DNA of 64,000 nt from Flavobacterium sp. MedPE-SWcel (GTDB taxonomy: Bacteria > Bacteroidota > Bacteroidia > Flavobacteriales > Flavobacteriaceae), in the NCBI GenBank assembly GCA_001874325.1, contig MPCW01000012.1, positions 44,688-108,687 on the forward strand. The letters are read 5' to 3'. This document shows positions 7,921 to 18,098 of the stretch, piece by piece; the first letter of the stretch is position 1, and each line of letters starts with the position of its first letter. Under the pieces are notes generated by a model that worked only from the letters and a program-made list of their open reading frames with translations, made no database searches and was not told where the DNA came from. The position numbers were made by a program, and so were the translations under genes.

Positions 7921-8591
7921 AAAACTACTACGTTATACAATCCGTATTATAATAGGGATATTAGCATTTGTTGTACTATATGCAGCAAGTGCTTATATCT
8001 TGTCGAATATTACTGTAAATAGTAATGTTACGGCAAGTAACGATGTTAATATTTACATACACTCTAACGGGGTGCATACTGATATTAATAGTACCCATTA
8101 AAAATAGTACTAAAGATTGGTCTAAAGATATTCTGTTTACTCATACACGTGCTAATGATACATTAGCACGATATGTCGTTTTTGGTTGGGGAGATAAAGG
8201 GTTTTATCTTAATACCCCTCAATGGAGCGATCTAAAAGCGAGTACCGCATTTTGTGCCGCCTTTCATTTAGGTACTTCGGCTATGCATACCAAGTTTTAT
8301 AATGCCGTACGAGAAGATGATGAGTGTATTAAAGTAAGCCTTAGTAAGGAGGATTATAAAAAGCTTGTACAATACATTTCCAGTAGCTTTGTGTATGACG
8401 CTAGTAACAAAGTACAATGGATAGCAAATCACAGTTATGGTGACTATGATGCTTTTTATGAAGCAAACGGTAAGTACAGCTTGTTTTATACTTGCAACAC
8501 ATGGACAAATAATGCTCTAAAAGCTGCTAATCAAAAAGCCGCACTCTGGACACCTTATGATAAGGGAGTTTTATGTCATTATAATGAATAA
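7901..8591 (+). pseudogene. DUF2459 / TIGR02117 family protein, disrupted by a frameshift
   Basis: The N-terminal part starts at the ATG at 7901 and has one membrane segment (about residues 10-30). It reads to NGVHTDI and then meets a stop at 8098-8100. The next frame continues at once with VPIKNSTKDW and carries the rest of the family, including GWGDKGFYLNTP, GTSAMHTKF and FYTCNTWTNNALK, to the stop at 8589-8591. The break falls in the AATA at 8087-8090, where one base too many lies between the Asp-Ile and Val-Pro codons. Removing one base would give an intact protein of about 229 residues. It may be a recent mutation or a sequence error. The function of this family is not known to me. Confidence 0.8.
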
Positions 8592-8898
8592 ATTATTAAA
8601 TAGAATAACGCTAAAGGCAGTTTTACCTCTATTTCTCCTAGTTTTGGGAGAAGTAATTGTTTATGTATCTGAAGTATTTAGATACACGGAGTACAATAAT
8701 TACATGGCTTTTGTATTTGTTTTAGGATGTTTGGTATTATTGTGTTCCTTAGCTTTTAGTTTTGCGTGTTCTTTGGATATATATAGAGCTATTAGAGAAA
8801 ATTTTAAGAGGTACTATATTTTACTTTTAATACTAGCATTATTACCTCTTTTTTTACTAGTACTCTTTATCATAGAACTTCTTTTATATTCAATATAA
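8584..8898 (+). CDS. Small membrane protein
   Basis: This 104-residue protein starts at the ATG at 8584, overlapping the last 8 bases of the preceding gene (ATGAATAA). Three hydrophobic stretches (about residues 8-27, 38-63 and 74-104) suggest three membrane helices. I do not recognise a family. The overlap suggests translation coupled to the DUF2459 gene, so a frameshift there could reduce its expression. Confidence 0.65.
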   Translation: MNKLLNRITLKAVLPLFLLVLGEVIVYVSEVFRYTEYNNYMAFVFVLGCLVLLCSLAFSFACSLDIYRAIRENFKRYYILLLILALLPLFLLVLFIIELLLYSI

Positions 8899-8928
8899 CT
8901 TTGGCAATATTTTTGGTCATAAACAGAT

Positions 8929-9894
8929 ATGAAAAGCTTTATTCTAAAAATTACAATATTACTTTGTTTGCTTTCAAATGTAGTAACAGCTCAAAACTAT
9001 AGTTATGTAGATGAAAAAGTAAAAACATACCCTAAGTCGTTTACTACTGTAGATAAACTTGCTGAGCGTATTAGTAAAGACTTTACACGTGAGGATGAAA
9101 AAGCACGCGCTATATTTACTTGGATAGCTAGTAACATACGTTATGATCTAGCTATTTTAGGTACAGTACAAAGGCAAGTAGGTTTTTCTTATAGAACAGA
9201 GGAAGAACGACTTGCTAAGAAGCAAAAAATAAAGAATGATTTAGCTAATAAAACTTTACGCTCAAGAAAAGGTGTTTGTCAAGGGTATTCTACATTATTT
9301 GCTGTAGTTGCCGAGAAGGTGGGGTTAGAGGCTGTTATTATAGCAGGAGCATCAAAATCGCATCCTAGTCATATAGGTAAATACCCTGATTACAACGATC
9401 ATGCTTGGAATGCTGTAAAGATAAACGGAGATTGGAAATTACTAGACGCTACATGGGGAGCAGGAGCAGTAGAGGGAAATACTAGAAAGTTTCAATTTTT
9501 GTTTAACGATAGTTACTTTTTTGCAAAACCAAAAGACTTTTTCAATAATCATTACCCCGAAGACGAAAAATGGTTATTATTAAACGCTACTAAGCAAGAC
9601 TTTACAGTATTACCGCTTTATTATGGTGGCTATTATAGCAATAATTATCAGTTAATAACACCTAAGAACGGTATACTCGATAATAATCAAAAATATATAT
9701 CTTTCAAGATAAGAAACATAAAGCCTACTGATAAGGTTGCTTATGTTTTTACTAGTAGTAGAATGTTTACTCCGCTAGAGTCTACTTTTACTAATAATAT
9801 TGCAGAATTTAAAATATCGCTAGTGAATAAAATATCAGATATTTTAACGATTTATGTTAATGGAGAATCGGTGATATCATACAAAATTAAATAA
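8929..9894 (+). CDS. Exported transglutaminase-like protein
   Basis: This 321-residue protein has a signal peptide (to about residue 22, ending VVTAQ). A transglutaminase/protease-like core follows. The catalytic triad can be read as Cys in KGVCQGYSTLF (about residue 117), His in DHAWNAVKI (about 155) and Asp in LLDATWG. The region before it, ARAIFTWIASNIRYDL, is the typical lead-in helix of this superfamily. The C-terminal 100 or so residues look like a beta-rich accessory domain. Bacterial members often act as peptidases or amidases in the periplasm. The substrate is unknown. Confidence 0.85.
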   Translation: MKSFILKITILLCLLSNVVTAQNYSYVDEKVKTYPKSFTTVDKLAERISKDFTREDEKARAIFTWIASNIRYDLAILGTVQRQVGFSYRTEEERLAKKQKIKNDLANKTLRSRKGVCQGYSTLFAVVAEKVGLEAVIIAGASKSHPSHIGKYPDYNDHAWNAVKINGDWKLLDATWGAGAVEGNTRKFQFLFNDSYFFAKPKDFFNNHYPEDEKWLLLNATKQDFTVLPLYYGGYYSNNYQLITPKNGILDNNQKYISFKIRNIKPTDKVAYVFTSSRMFTPLESTFTNNIAEFKISLVNKISDILTIYVNGESVISYKIK

Positions 9895-9988
9895 AGAAAT
9901 TAATTGGGTATACTCTTAATAAGTTTCTCTAATGGGTCTTTTATTTTTTATGTAGAAATAGTATATTGCAAGAAATCCATTAAATTTT

Positions 9989-11842
9989 ATGCTGGAGCAG
10001 AATCAGTACACCGAAGATAACATCCGTTCACTCGATTGGAAGGAGCATATTCGTATGCGTCCTGGTATGTATATCGGTAAACTTGGTGATGGTTCGTCGC
10101 CTGATGACGGTATTTATATACTACTTAAAGAGGTTCTCGATAACTCTATTGATGAGTTTGTTATGGGGAGCGGTAAAACCATTGAGGTTACTGTAAAAGA
10201 TAAAACAGTTACAGTACGCGATTACGGTCGTGGTATACCTTTGGGTAAAGTTATCGATGTAGTATCTAAAATGAATACAGGTGGTAAGTACGATTCTAAA
10301 GCTTTTAAAAAATCAGTAGGATTAAATGGAGTTGGTACAAAGGCAGTAAATGCATTATCTAATTATTTCCGTGTAGAATCGGTTAGAGATAATCAACAAA
10401 AAGCGGCTGAGTTTTCTGCTGGTGAGATTACTCTTGAAGAAGAGGTGATTGAGACTACTAAACGAAAAGGTACTAAGGTTACTTTTATTGCCGACGAAGC
10501 AATATTTAAAAACTATAAATTCCGTAATGAGTATATTATAAAAATGCTCAAAAATTATTGTTACCTAAATACAGGATTAACAATAATTTTTAATGGTGAG
10601 AAATACCATTCTGAAAACGGACTTAAAGATTTACTTGGCGAAACGATAAGTGAAGAAGATAGAATATACCCTATTATTCATTTAAAAGATGATGATATTG
10701 AGGTTGCCATAACACATAGTAGAACACAATATAGTGAAGAGTACTATTCTTTTGTAAACGGACAGAATACAACACAAGGTGGTACACACCTTGGAGCTTT
10801 TAGAGAGGCAATAGTAAAAACAGTAAAAGAATTTTACGGTAAAAGTTTTGAAGCTGCCGATATACGTAAGTCGATAGTAAGTGCAATAAGTGTAAAGGTA
10901 GAAGAACCTGTATTTGAATCGCAAACTAAAACAAAGTTAGGTTCTACAGATATGGGACCAGATCAACCTACGGTACGTACTTTTATAAACGATTTTGTAA
11001 AAACAAGGTTTGATAACTTCTTACACCGTAACCCTGATGTTGCAGAGGCTTTATTAAAGAAGATATTACAAGCAGAACGTGAGCGTAAAGAATTATCAGG
11101 TATTCGTAAGATAGCTCGTGATAGAGCAAAGAAAGCGAGCTTACACAATAAAAAACTTCGAGATTGTCGTGTACATCTTACCGATACCAAAAAGTCACGT
11201 AGTTTAGAGAGTACATTGTTTATCACCGAGGGAGATTCAGCTTCGGGTTCAATAACCAAGTCGAGAGATGTAAATACACAAGCAGTATTTAGTCTTCGTG
11301 GTAAACCATTGAACTCTTATGGTATGAGTAAGAAAATTGTTTATGAAAATGAAGAATTTAACTTACTACAAGCAGCACTAAATATTGAGGAGGATATGGA
11401 AAACCTCCGTTATAATAATATTGTTATCGCCACCGATGCCGATGTTGATGGTATGCACATACGTTTGTTACTTATAACATTCTTTTTACAGTTTTTTCCA
11501 GAGCTTATAAAAGAGGGGCATTTGTACATTTTACAAACACCTTTATTTAGAGTACGAAACAAGAAAGAAACAATATATTGCTATAGCGAAGAGGAGCGAA
11601 AAGCTGCAATGGAAAAGCTAAAAGGCAAACCAGAAATAACACGATTTAAAGGACTTGGAGAGATTTCTCCCGATGAATTTAAATTCTTTATAGGAGAAGA
11701 CATAAGATTAGATCCTGTAATGTTAGATAATGCTACTTCTATACAAACATTATTAGAGTTTTATATGGGTAAGAATACACCCGACAGACAGAAGTTTATT
11801 ATAAACAACTTGAAGGTAGAGCTTGATGTAGTGGAGGAGTAG
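9989..11842 (+). CDS. parE: DNA topoisomerase IV subunit B
   Basis: This is the ATPase subunit of a type IIA topoisomerase that decatenates daughter chromosomes. It has a GHKL ATPase domain with [10 protein letters not shown] (Mg/ATP site) and GRGIPLG, a transducer domain, and a Toprim domain with EGDSASGS and [10 protein letters not shown]. The 617 residues are somewhat shorter than typical GyrB. It lies 42 bases before the matching A subunit. I call it ParE rather than GyrB because of the adjacent A subunit with a short, acidic C-terminus and the flavobacterial context. A gyrase role cannot be fully excluded. Confidence 0.88.
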   Translation: MLEQNQYTEDNIRSLDWKEHIRMRPGMYIGKLGDGSSPDDGIYILLKEVLDNSIDEFVMGSGKTIEVTVKDKTVTVRDYGRGIPLGKVIDVVSKMNTGGKYDSKAFKKSVGLNGVGTKAVNALSNYFRVESVRDNQQKAAEFSAGEITLEEEVIETTKRKGTKVTFIADEAIFKNYKFRNEYIIKMLKNYCYLNTGLTIIFNGEKYHSENGLKDLLGETISEEDRIYPIIHLKDDDIEVAITHSRTQYSEEYYSFVNGQNTTQGGTHLGAFREAIVKTVKEFYGKSFEAADIRKSIVSAISVKVEEPVFESQTKTKLGSTDMGPDQPTVRTFINDFVKTRFDNFLHRNPDVAEALLKKILQAERERKELSGIRKIARDRAKKASLHNKKLRDCRVHLTDTKKSRSLESTLFITEGDSASGSITKSRDVNTQAVFSLRGKPLNSYGMSKKIVYENEEFNLLQAALNIEEDMENLRYNNIVIATDADVDGMHIRLLLITFFLQFFPELIKEGHLYILQTPLFRVRNKKETIYCYSEEERKAAMEKLKGKPEITRFKGLGEISPDEFKFFIGEDIRLDPVMLDNATSIQTLLEFYMGKNTPDRQKFIINNLKVELDVVEE

Positions 11843-11884
11843 AATTTTAAAAAATAAATTCAAATAAGAATTTAAGGGTAATAA

Positions 11885-14539
11885 ATGAGCGAAGATAACT
11901 TAGAACCTTTAGAAGGCGAAAATTTTTACGATAAGCAAGAGCATATAGAAGAACAGGATACCATTACTAAGGTAACCGGTATGTATAAGGATTGGTTTCT
12001 AGATTATGCCTCTTATGTTATTTTAGAACGAGCTGTACCCGCTATAGAAGATGGGTTTAAGCCTGTGCAGCGTCGTATAATGCACTCACTAAAGGAACTT
12101 GACGATGGTCGCTACAACAAGGTTGCTAATGTAGTAGGGCACACCATGCAGTATCACCCACACGGAGATGCGAGTATTGGTGATGCAATGGTACAAATAG
12201 GACAAAAAGACTTATTGATAGATACTCAAGGTAACTGGGGTAATATCCTTACGGGAGATAGTGCAGCAGCTTCACGTTATATAGAAGCACGTCTTTCTAA
12301 ATTTGGGCTAGAAGTATTATATAGCCCAAAAATTACACCTTGGCAATCATCTTATGATGGTAGACGTAATGAGCCTATAAATCTTCCTGTAAAGTTTCCA
12401 TTACTATTAGCACAAGGAGCAGAGGGGATAGCAGTAGGACTTTCTACAAAAGTATTACCACATAACTTTAACGAACTAATAGACGCTTCGGTTAAAATAC
12501 TGAAGAACAAACCATTTACTTTATATCCTGATTTTCCAACAGCAGGTATTGCTGATGTTTCAAATTATAACGAAGGTATGCGTGGTGGTCGTGTACGTGT
12601 GCGTGCTAAGATAGCTCAGCTCGATAAGAATTCGCTTGTAATTACCCAAATACCTTTTAGTACCAATACTACTACACTTATAGATAGTATATTAAAGGCT
12701 AACGAAAAGGGTAAAATTAAAATAAAGAAGATAGAAGATAATACTGCTGCTGAGGTAGAGATAGTAATACATTTACCAGCAGGAGTATCGCCAGATAAAT
12801 CTATTGATGCATTGTATGCCTTTACAGCTTGCGAAACATCAATAGCGCCACTAGGTTGTGTTATTGAAGATAATAAACCACTGTTTATTGGGGTAAGAGA
12901 TATGCTTAAAATATCTACTGACCGAACAGTTTCTTTATTAAAAAAAGAATTAGAAATTCAGCTTGATGAGCTAGAAGAGCAATGGCACTTCCAGTCATTA
13001 GAGCGTATTTTTATAGAAAATAGAATTTACCGTCTTATAGAGGAACAAGAAACGTGGGAAGGTGTAATTACTGCTATAGACGAAGGTTTAAAGCCATTTA
13101 CAAAACACCTAAAACGTGCAGTTACTGAGGAAGATATTGTTCGACTTACCGAGATACGTATTAAGCGTATATCTAAGTTTGATATTGATAAGGCTCAAGA
13201 AAAAATAGAAGCCCTTGAGGGAGATATAGAGCAAGTAAAACATGATTTAGAACATCTTATTGATTTTGCAATTGCTTACTTTCAAGACCTTAAAAAGAAA
13301 TATGGGAAGGGCAGAGAACGTAAAACAGAACTAAAGAGTTTTGATAATATCGAAGCTACTAAGGTTGTATTACGTAATACCAAACTGTATGTAAATAGAG
13401 CTGAAGGCTTTATTGGTACAGGATTGAAGAAAGACGAATATGTAGCCGATTGTAGCGATATAGACGATGTTATTGTCTTTTTACGCGATGGTAGTATGAT
13501 GGTAACAAAAGTTGATGTTAAAACCTTTGTGGGTAAAGATATCATTTACATAGCTATTTTTGATAAAAGCGATAAGCGTACTACTTATAACATGATTTAT
13601 CGAGATGGTAAACCAGGACCATCATATGTAAAACGTTTTAATGTTACTGCAGCAACCCGTGATAGACTATATAACCTTGGTTCAGAAACAAAAGGATCTC
13701 AGGTACTCTACTTTTCGGGTAATCCTAATGGAGAGGCTGAGGTAGTAACTATATTATTACGCCAAGTAGGTAGTATCAAAAAACTTAAATTTGATATCGA
13801 TTTTGCCGAAATAGGTATTAAAGGTCGTGCATCACGAGGAAATACCGTTTCAAAGTATTCTATAAAAAGAATAGAATTAAAAGAAAAAGGTATTTCTACA
13901 CTTAAACCAAGACGTATTTGGTTTGATGATACTGTACAGCGTCTTAACGTAGAGGGTAGAGGAGAGCTTTTAGGCGAGTTTAGAGCTAATGACAGATTAC
14001 TTATAATTAATCAGTCAGGTAAAGTAAAAGCGATTATTCCAGAGCTTACTACACACTTTGAAGAAGACATGGTAGTTTTAGAAAAGTGGGTTCCTAAAAA
14101 ACCTATATCTGCTATATATTATGATGGTGAAAAGGAACGTTATTATGTAAAGCGTTTTGTGGTAGAAAATGAGAATAAAGAAGAGTTGTTTATAACAGAA
14201 CATCCTAACTCTCAACTTGAAATAGTATCTACAGATTATCGACCAGTTTCTGAAATTATCTTCTCTAAGATAAAAGGAGTACAAAAAGATACACTTGTTA
14301 CTAACCTTGAAGAGTTTATAGCCGTTAAAGGTATAAAGGCTTTAGGTAATCAAATTACAGCAGATAAAGTAAGGCAAGTAAATTTATTAGATCCGTTGCC
14401 TTACGAAGCTCCTGAAGAAGAGATACCTGAAGAAATGGAGGTAAAAGATGAAGATACATTATCACCACAATCAGACTCTGATAAAGAAGGAAGTACTGAA
14501 CTTGATGATGATGGACAAGTAACACTTAGTTTAGATTAA
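11885..14539 (+). CDS. parC: DNA topoisomerase IV subunit A
   Basis: This is the DNA-cleaving subunit of topoisomerase IV (884 residues). The breakage-reunion domain has the catalytic tyrosine in ASRYIEARLSKFG (about Y132) and the quinolone-region helix HPHGDASIGDAM. A coiled-coil and tower follow around residues 350-490. The C-terminal part is a beta-pinwheel with degenerate blades and no clear gyrase box. The last 50 residues are strongly acidic (EEEIPEEMEVKDEDTLSP). It is downstream of parE in one operon. Confidence 0.88.
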   Translation: MSEDNLEPLEGENFYDKQEHIEEQDTITKVTGMYKDWFLDYASYVILERAVPAIEDGFKPVQRRIMHSLKELDDGRYNKVANVVGHTMQYHPHGDASIGDAMVQIGQKDLLIDTQGNWGNILTGDSAAASRYIEARLSKFGLEVLYSPKITPWQSSYDGRRNEPINLPVKFPLLLAQGAEGIAVGLSTKVLPHNFNELIDASVKILKNKPFTLYPDFPTAGIADVSNYNEGMRGGRVRVRAKIAQLDKNSLVITQIPFSTNTTTLIDSILKANEKGKIKIKKIEDNTAAEVEIVIHLPAGVSPDKSIDALYAFTACETSIAPLGCVIEDNKPLFIGVRDMLKISTDRTVSLLKKELEIQLDELEEQWHFQSLERIFIENRIYRLIEEQETWEGVITAIDEGLKPFTKHLKRAVTEEDIVRLTEIRIKRISKFDIDKAQEKIEALEGDIEQVKHDLEHLIDFAIAYFQDLKKKYGKGRERKTELKSFDNIEATKVVLRNTKLYVNRAEGFIGTGLKKDEYVADCSDIDDVIVFLRDGSMMVTKVDVKTFVGKDIIYIAIFDKSDKRTTYNMIYRDGKPGPSYVKRFNVTAATRDRLYNLGSETKGSQVLYFSGNPNGEAEVVTILLRQVGSIKKLKFDIDFAEIGIKGRASRGNTVSKYSIKRIELKEKGISTLKPRRIWFDDTVQRLNVEGRGELLGEFRANDRLLIINQSGKVKAIIPELTTHFEEDMVVLEKWVPKKPISAIYYDGEKERYYVKRFVVENENKEELFITEHPNSQLEIVSTDYRPVSEIIFSKIKGVQKDTLVTNLEEFIAVKGIKALGNQITADKVRQVNLLDPLPYEAPEEEIPEEMEVKDEDTLSPQSDSDKEGSTELDDDGQVTLSLD

Positions 14540-14659
14540 GAGTTATTACCATTTTATTAATACCTATTTACAAAGTCTATATTATTGCTTGAAGTTTTGC
14601 GGTAATTTATTTGTTGAGATAAAGACATATATTTATAACAATTCAAAAAGGATATGTAA

Positions 14660-15088
14660 GTGAGAATTGAAACAACAGATAACCCAGAAAAAGAAGATTT
14701 AAAAGTTATAAGTAAGGGTATACAAACGTATAATCAGCAGTATATTCCAGATGATGTAGTTTTTGAAGCGGACACTAAGTTTGCTGTATTTGCAAAAGAT
14801 GAAAATGGGAATGTTGTAGGAGGAATAAGGGCGTGTGCTTTTTGGAATTATTGTATTATCGAACTTCTTTGGCTTTCAGAAAACACAAGAGGTCTAGGTA
14901 TAGGAAAGCAATTAATAGAAGCCACCGAAAAACATGCTTTAAAAAAAGGGTTTAGCTATATGCGGACTGAAACACTAAGTTTTCAAGCTCGTCCTTTCTA
15001 TGAAAAACTGGGTTACAAAGTTTTTGGAGAATTACCTGATTATCCTAAAGGACATACTACATATTGTTTGTTTAAAGAACTTAAATAA
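14660..15088 (+). CDS. GNAT-family N-acetyltransferase
   Basis: This 142-residue GCN5-related acetyltransferase has the acetyl-CoA loop STRG-type motif LSENTRGLGIGKQLIEATE (about residues 74-92) and the C-terminal FYEKLGYKVFGELPDYPKGH. It uses a GTG start at 14660. No ATG in frame gives a complete N-terminus, and TAA-containing codons block the upstream ATG. It stands apart from parC by about 120 bases. The acceptor substrate is unknown. Confidence 0.85.
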   Translation: MRIETTDNPEKEDLKVISKGIQTYNQQYIPDDVVFEADTKFAVFAKDENGNVVGGIRACAFWNYCIIELLWLSENTRGLGIGKQLIEATEKHALKKGFSYMRTETLSFQARPFYEKLGYKVFGELPDYPKGHTTYCLFKELK

Positions 15089-15226
15089 GTCTAACTATCA
15101 CGATATTATTAGGCTATAGTAAAAATCTCTTGGATGATTTTTTTGTTTATTAAGTAATACATAACCTACTTTTTAGTAGTATATAAATATATTTCTATAC
15201 TTTTCGGCTAACTAAAAAATTACTAT

Positions 15227-16762
15227 ATGCTTATAAAAGTTTTTGGTAGCGCCGTTTTTGGAGTAGAAGCTACCACGATTACTGTAGAGGTTAATATCGA
15301 TAAAGGTATTGGCTATCATTTGGTAGGATTACCCGATAATGCAGTTAAAGAAAGCAGTTACCGTATTGCAGCTGCTTTAAAGAATAACGGATATCAACTT
15401 CCTGGTAAAAAAATAACCATAAACATGGCACCTGCCGATATGCGAAAAGAAGGATCAGCTTATGATCTTACACTTGCTATTGGCATACTTGCTGCTAGTG
15501 GGCAAATAAAAGCCGATGAAGTGGGTAAATATATAATCATGGGTGAGTTATCACTCGATGGAAGCCTTCAGCCTATAAAAGGGGTTTTACCCATTGCTAT
15601 AAAAGCAAAACAAGAAGGTTTTAAAGGTTTCTTTCTGCCAAAACAAAATGTAAAAGAAGCCGCTATAGTAGCAGGGTTAGATGTATATGCTATAGAAAAT
15701 GTAACTGAGGTTATTGATTTTTTTGAAGGCAATGGTACACTAGAACCTACAACTATAAATACTCGAGAAGAGTTTTATAAAACGCTTGATTTTCCTGAGT
15801 TTGATTTTAGCGATGTAAAAGGACAAGATAGTATAAAACGCTGTATGGAAATTGCAGCAGCAGGAGGTCATAATATTATACTTATAGGACCTCCAGGATC
15901 AGGTAAAACAATGCTTGCAAAACGTTTGCCTAGTATATTACCTCCAATGACATTGCACGAAGCACTCGAAACTACAAAAATACATAGTGTAGCTGGTAAA
16001 CTAAAAAATGTAGGGTTAATGAATCAACGACCATTTAGAAGTCCACATCACACCATTAGTAATGTTGCCCTTGTAGGAGGTGGTAGTTTTCCGCAAGCTG
16101 GAGAAATTTCTATGGCACATAATGGCGTACTTTTTCTAGATGAATTACCAGAGTTTAAACGAGAAGTACTAGAGGTAATGCGACAACCGTTAGAGGATAG
16201 AGAAGTTACTATAAGCAGAGCAAGATTTACAATAACCTACCCATCATCTTTTATGTTAGTAGCTAGTATGAATCCTAGTCCTAGCGGATATTTTAACGAT
16301 CCTGATGCACCTGTTAGCTCATCTCCACATGAAATGCAGCGATATTTAAGTAAAATTTCAGGACCTTTGCTAGATAGAATAGATATTCATATCGAAGTTA
16401 CACCAGTGCCTTTTGATAAATTGAGTGATACTCATAAAGCAGAAAGTAGTGTAGATATTCGTAAACGAGTAACTAAAGCAAGAGAAATACAAACGGAACG
16501 TTTTGCACATTTAGAAAATATACACTATAATGCGCAAATGAGTACAAAGCAGTTGGGCGAATATTGTGTACTCGATACTACTTCGTTACAATTATTAAAA
16601 ACGGCAATGGAAAAGCTAAACCTTTCGGCAAGGGCTTATGATAGAATATTAAAGGTAAGCCGTACTATTGCAGATTTAGAAGGGGTAGAGCATATAGGTT
16701 CACATCATATATCAGAAGCAATACAATATCGTAGCCTTGATAGAGAAGGTTGGTTAGGATAA
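15227..16762 (+). CDS. comM: YifB/ComM family Mg-chelatase-like AAA+ ATPase
   Basis: This 511-residue protein has an N-terminal ChlI-like (Lon-protease-like) domain over about residues 20-165, a linker, and a AAA+ domain. The Walker A motif GPPGSGKT is at 221-228. Walker B is LFLDELPEFKREVLE, and ASMNPSPSGYF contains the sensor region. The C-terminal Mg-chelatase helical domain ends SLDREGWLG. In Vibrio and other competent species ComM is a hexameric helicase that promotes branch migration in natural transformation. The role here is by family. A 76-residue gene follows after 22 bases. Confidence 0.95.
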   Translation: MLIKVFGSAVFGVEATTITVEVNIDKGIGYHLVGLPDNAVKESSYRIAAALKNNGYQLPGKKITINMAPADMRKEGSAYDLTLAIGILAASGQIKADEVGKYIIMGELSLDGSLQPIKGVLPIAIKAKQEGFKGFFLPKQNVKEAAIVAGLDVYAIENVTEVIDFFEGNGTLEPTTINTREEFYKTLDFPEFDFSDVKGQDSIKRCMEIAAAGGHNIILIGPPGSGKTMLAKRLPSILPPMTLHEALETTKIHSVAGKLKNVGLMNQRPFRSPHHTISNVALVGGGSFPQAGEISMAHNGVLFLDELPEFKREVLEVMRQPLEDREVTISRARFTITYPSSFMLVASMNPSPSGYFNDPDAPVSSSPHEMQRYLSKISGPLLDRIDIHIEVTPVPFDKLSDTHKAESSVDIRKRVTKAREIQTERFAHLENIHYNAQMSTKQLGEYCVLDTTSLQLLKTAMEKLNLSARAYDRILKVSRTIADLEGVEHIGSHHISEAIQYRSLDREGWLG

Positions 16763-16784
16763 AATATAATTTTAAAGGAATAAA

Positions 16785-17015
16785 ATGTTTAAAAAGGAAT
16801 TAGAAGAATTATTTAACGGAATGCCGCAAGTGGTAAAAGATAAATTACAACCTGTAATGGATAATTTATTAGAGCGAGCGGGTGAGGTAGATGAATATAG
16901 TAGTAAAGATCCTGAGTATTATGAAGAGGAGCGAGCAGAAATCGTTAAAGAGGTTAACAAGATAAAGTACTTAAATGACCAGTGGAAAATAATGAGTACT
17001 AAAAATAGTAACTAA
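16785..17015 (+). CDS. Small hypothetical protein
   Basis: This 76-residue acidic, helical protein (MFKKELEELFNGMPQVVKDK...) contains EVDEYSSKDPEYYEEERAEI and a C-terminal amphipathic stretch. It has no signal peptide or membrane segment. It follows comM by 22 bases and ends just before a strong terminator, so it looks like the second gene of that operon. I recognise no family. Confidence 0.65.
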   Translation: MFKKELEELFNGMPQVVKDKLQPVMDNLLERAGEVDEYSSKDPEYYEEERAEIVKEVNKIKYLNDQWKIMSTKNSN

Positions 17016-17033
17016 ATTTACTGCCATAAAAAA

Positions 17034-17064
17034 AGCAGCTTACTATTAGTAAGCTGCTTTTTTA
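17034..17064. terminator. Bidirectional terminator between convergent genes
   Basis: AGCAGCTTACT at 17034-17044 pairs with AGTAAGCTGCT at 17048-17058 around a three-base loop, with A and T tracts on the two sides. It serves the comM operon and the metallopeptidase gene. Confidence 0.85.
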
Positions 17065-17087
17065 TAATAGAACTATTTAAGTGTTAT

Positions 17088-17951
17088 TTATAGCTCTTCA
17101 AAAGTATTTCCTTGTTGTATATTACCAGATTGTAACCCTTTTTTAAACCAATACATACGTTGTGCAGATGTACCATGTGTAAAAGAATCTGGTACAACAT
17201 GACCTTGCATTCTTTTTTGTATAGCATCATCACCCACTGCATAAGCTGCACTTAAGGCTTCTTCAATATCTCCATCTTCAAGTACACCGTTCATTTCTTC
17301 GTTATAATGAACCCATAGTCCAGCATAAAAATCTGCTTGAAGCTCTAATGCTACAGAGAGTTTATTAGCTTCTGTTTTACTCATTTGGCTTTGCATTTTT
17401 CTTACTTCACCAGATGTGCCTAATAATGTTTGCACATGGTGTCCTACCTCATGAGCGATAACGTATGCAATGGCAAAATCGCCACCTTTTGCACCAAATT
17501 TTGATTGAAGTTCATCAAAAAAGGCTAAATCCATATATACTTTTTTATCAGCAGGGCAATAGAAAGGTCCAGATGCTGACGATGCTCCACCACATGCCGT
17601 TTGTACAGAGTTGCGAAAAAGTACAAGTTTAGGCTCTTCATACGTTATACCTTGCTCTCTAAAAACCTTATTCCATACATCTTCAGTATCAGCAAGTACG
17701 GTTTTTACAAAGTCGCCCATTTCTATATCATGTGCACTAAGTTCTGTATCAGCTTGCTCTGTAGTGGTAACATTTTGTTGTAATTGCTGATTAATGTTAT
17801 TAAGCATTTCAGGATTAGCCTCACCACTCATAAACATATATATAATGGCAATAACAATACCTATAATACCGCCACCTTTCATCATTTTTCCACCCGACAT
17901 ACCGCGACGATCTTCTACATTACTACTTTGTCTTCTACCTTTCCATTTCAT
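17088..17951 (-). CDS. Neutral zinc metallopeptidase, YpfJ family
   Basis: This 287-residue putative metalloprotease has a basic, Gly/Met-rich N-terminus, one membrane helix (about residues 28-42), and a large soluble domain with the zinc motif HEVGH at about 167-171. A further Glu in LELQADFYAGLW provides the likely third zinc ligand. The pattern GPFYCPADKKVYMD upstream of the helix is typical of the family (DUF/neutral zinc metallopeptidase). The protein is probably anchored in the inner membrane with the catalytic domain outside. The substrate is unknown. Confidence 0.9.
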   Translation of the reverse strand: MKWKGRRQSSNVEDRRGMSGGKMMKGGGIIGIVIAIIYMFMSGEANPEMLNNINQQLQQNVTTTEQADTELSAHDIEMGDFVKTVLADTEDVWNKVFREQGITYEEPKLVLFRNSVQTACGGASSASGPFYCPADKKVYMDLAFFDELQSKFGAKGGDFAIAYVIAHEVGHHVQTLLGTSGEVRKMQSQMSKTEANKLSVALELQADFYAGLWVHYNEEMNGVLEDGDIEEALSAAYAVGDDAIQKRMQGHVVPDSFTHGTSAQRMYWFKKGLQSGNIQQGNTFEEL

Positions 17952-18030
17952 GAACTAGCTTCTTTAATTAGTTTACAAAATAAAGTTATAAAATATATTT
18001 AATCAAAATATTTATTAGATAAATAAAAAA

Positions 18031-18051
18031 ACAGCCGTTTTTAAGGGCTGT
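18031..18051 (-). terminator. Terminator of the metallochaperone gene
   Basis: ACAGCC at 18031-18036 pairs with GGCTGT at 18046-18051. On the minus strand a T run follows the hairpin, placing it just after the stop of the CobW-family gene. Confidence 0.65.
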
Positions 18052-18098
18052 TTTAAAGGTAACCATCAATCAAAATCAAAATGTATAATAATTACTAC

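Noticed and set aside
9989..14539. Calling the pair gyrB-gyrA
   Set aside because: The A subunit has no clear gyrase box and the B subunit is shorter than a typical GyrB; topoisomerase IV fits better.
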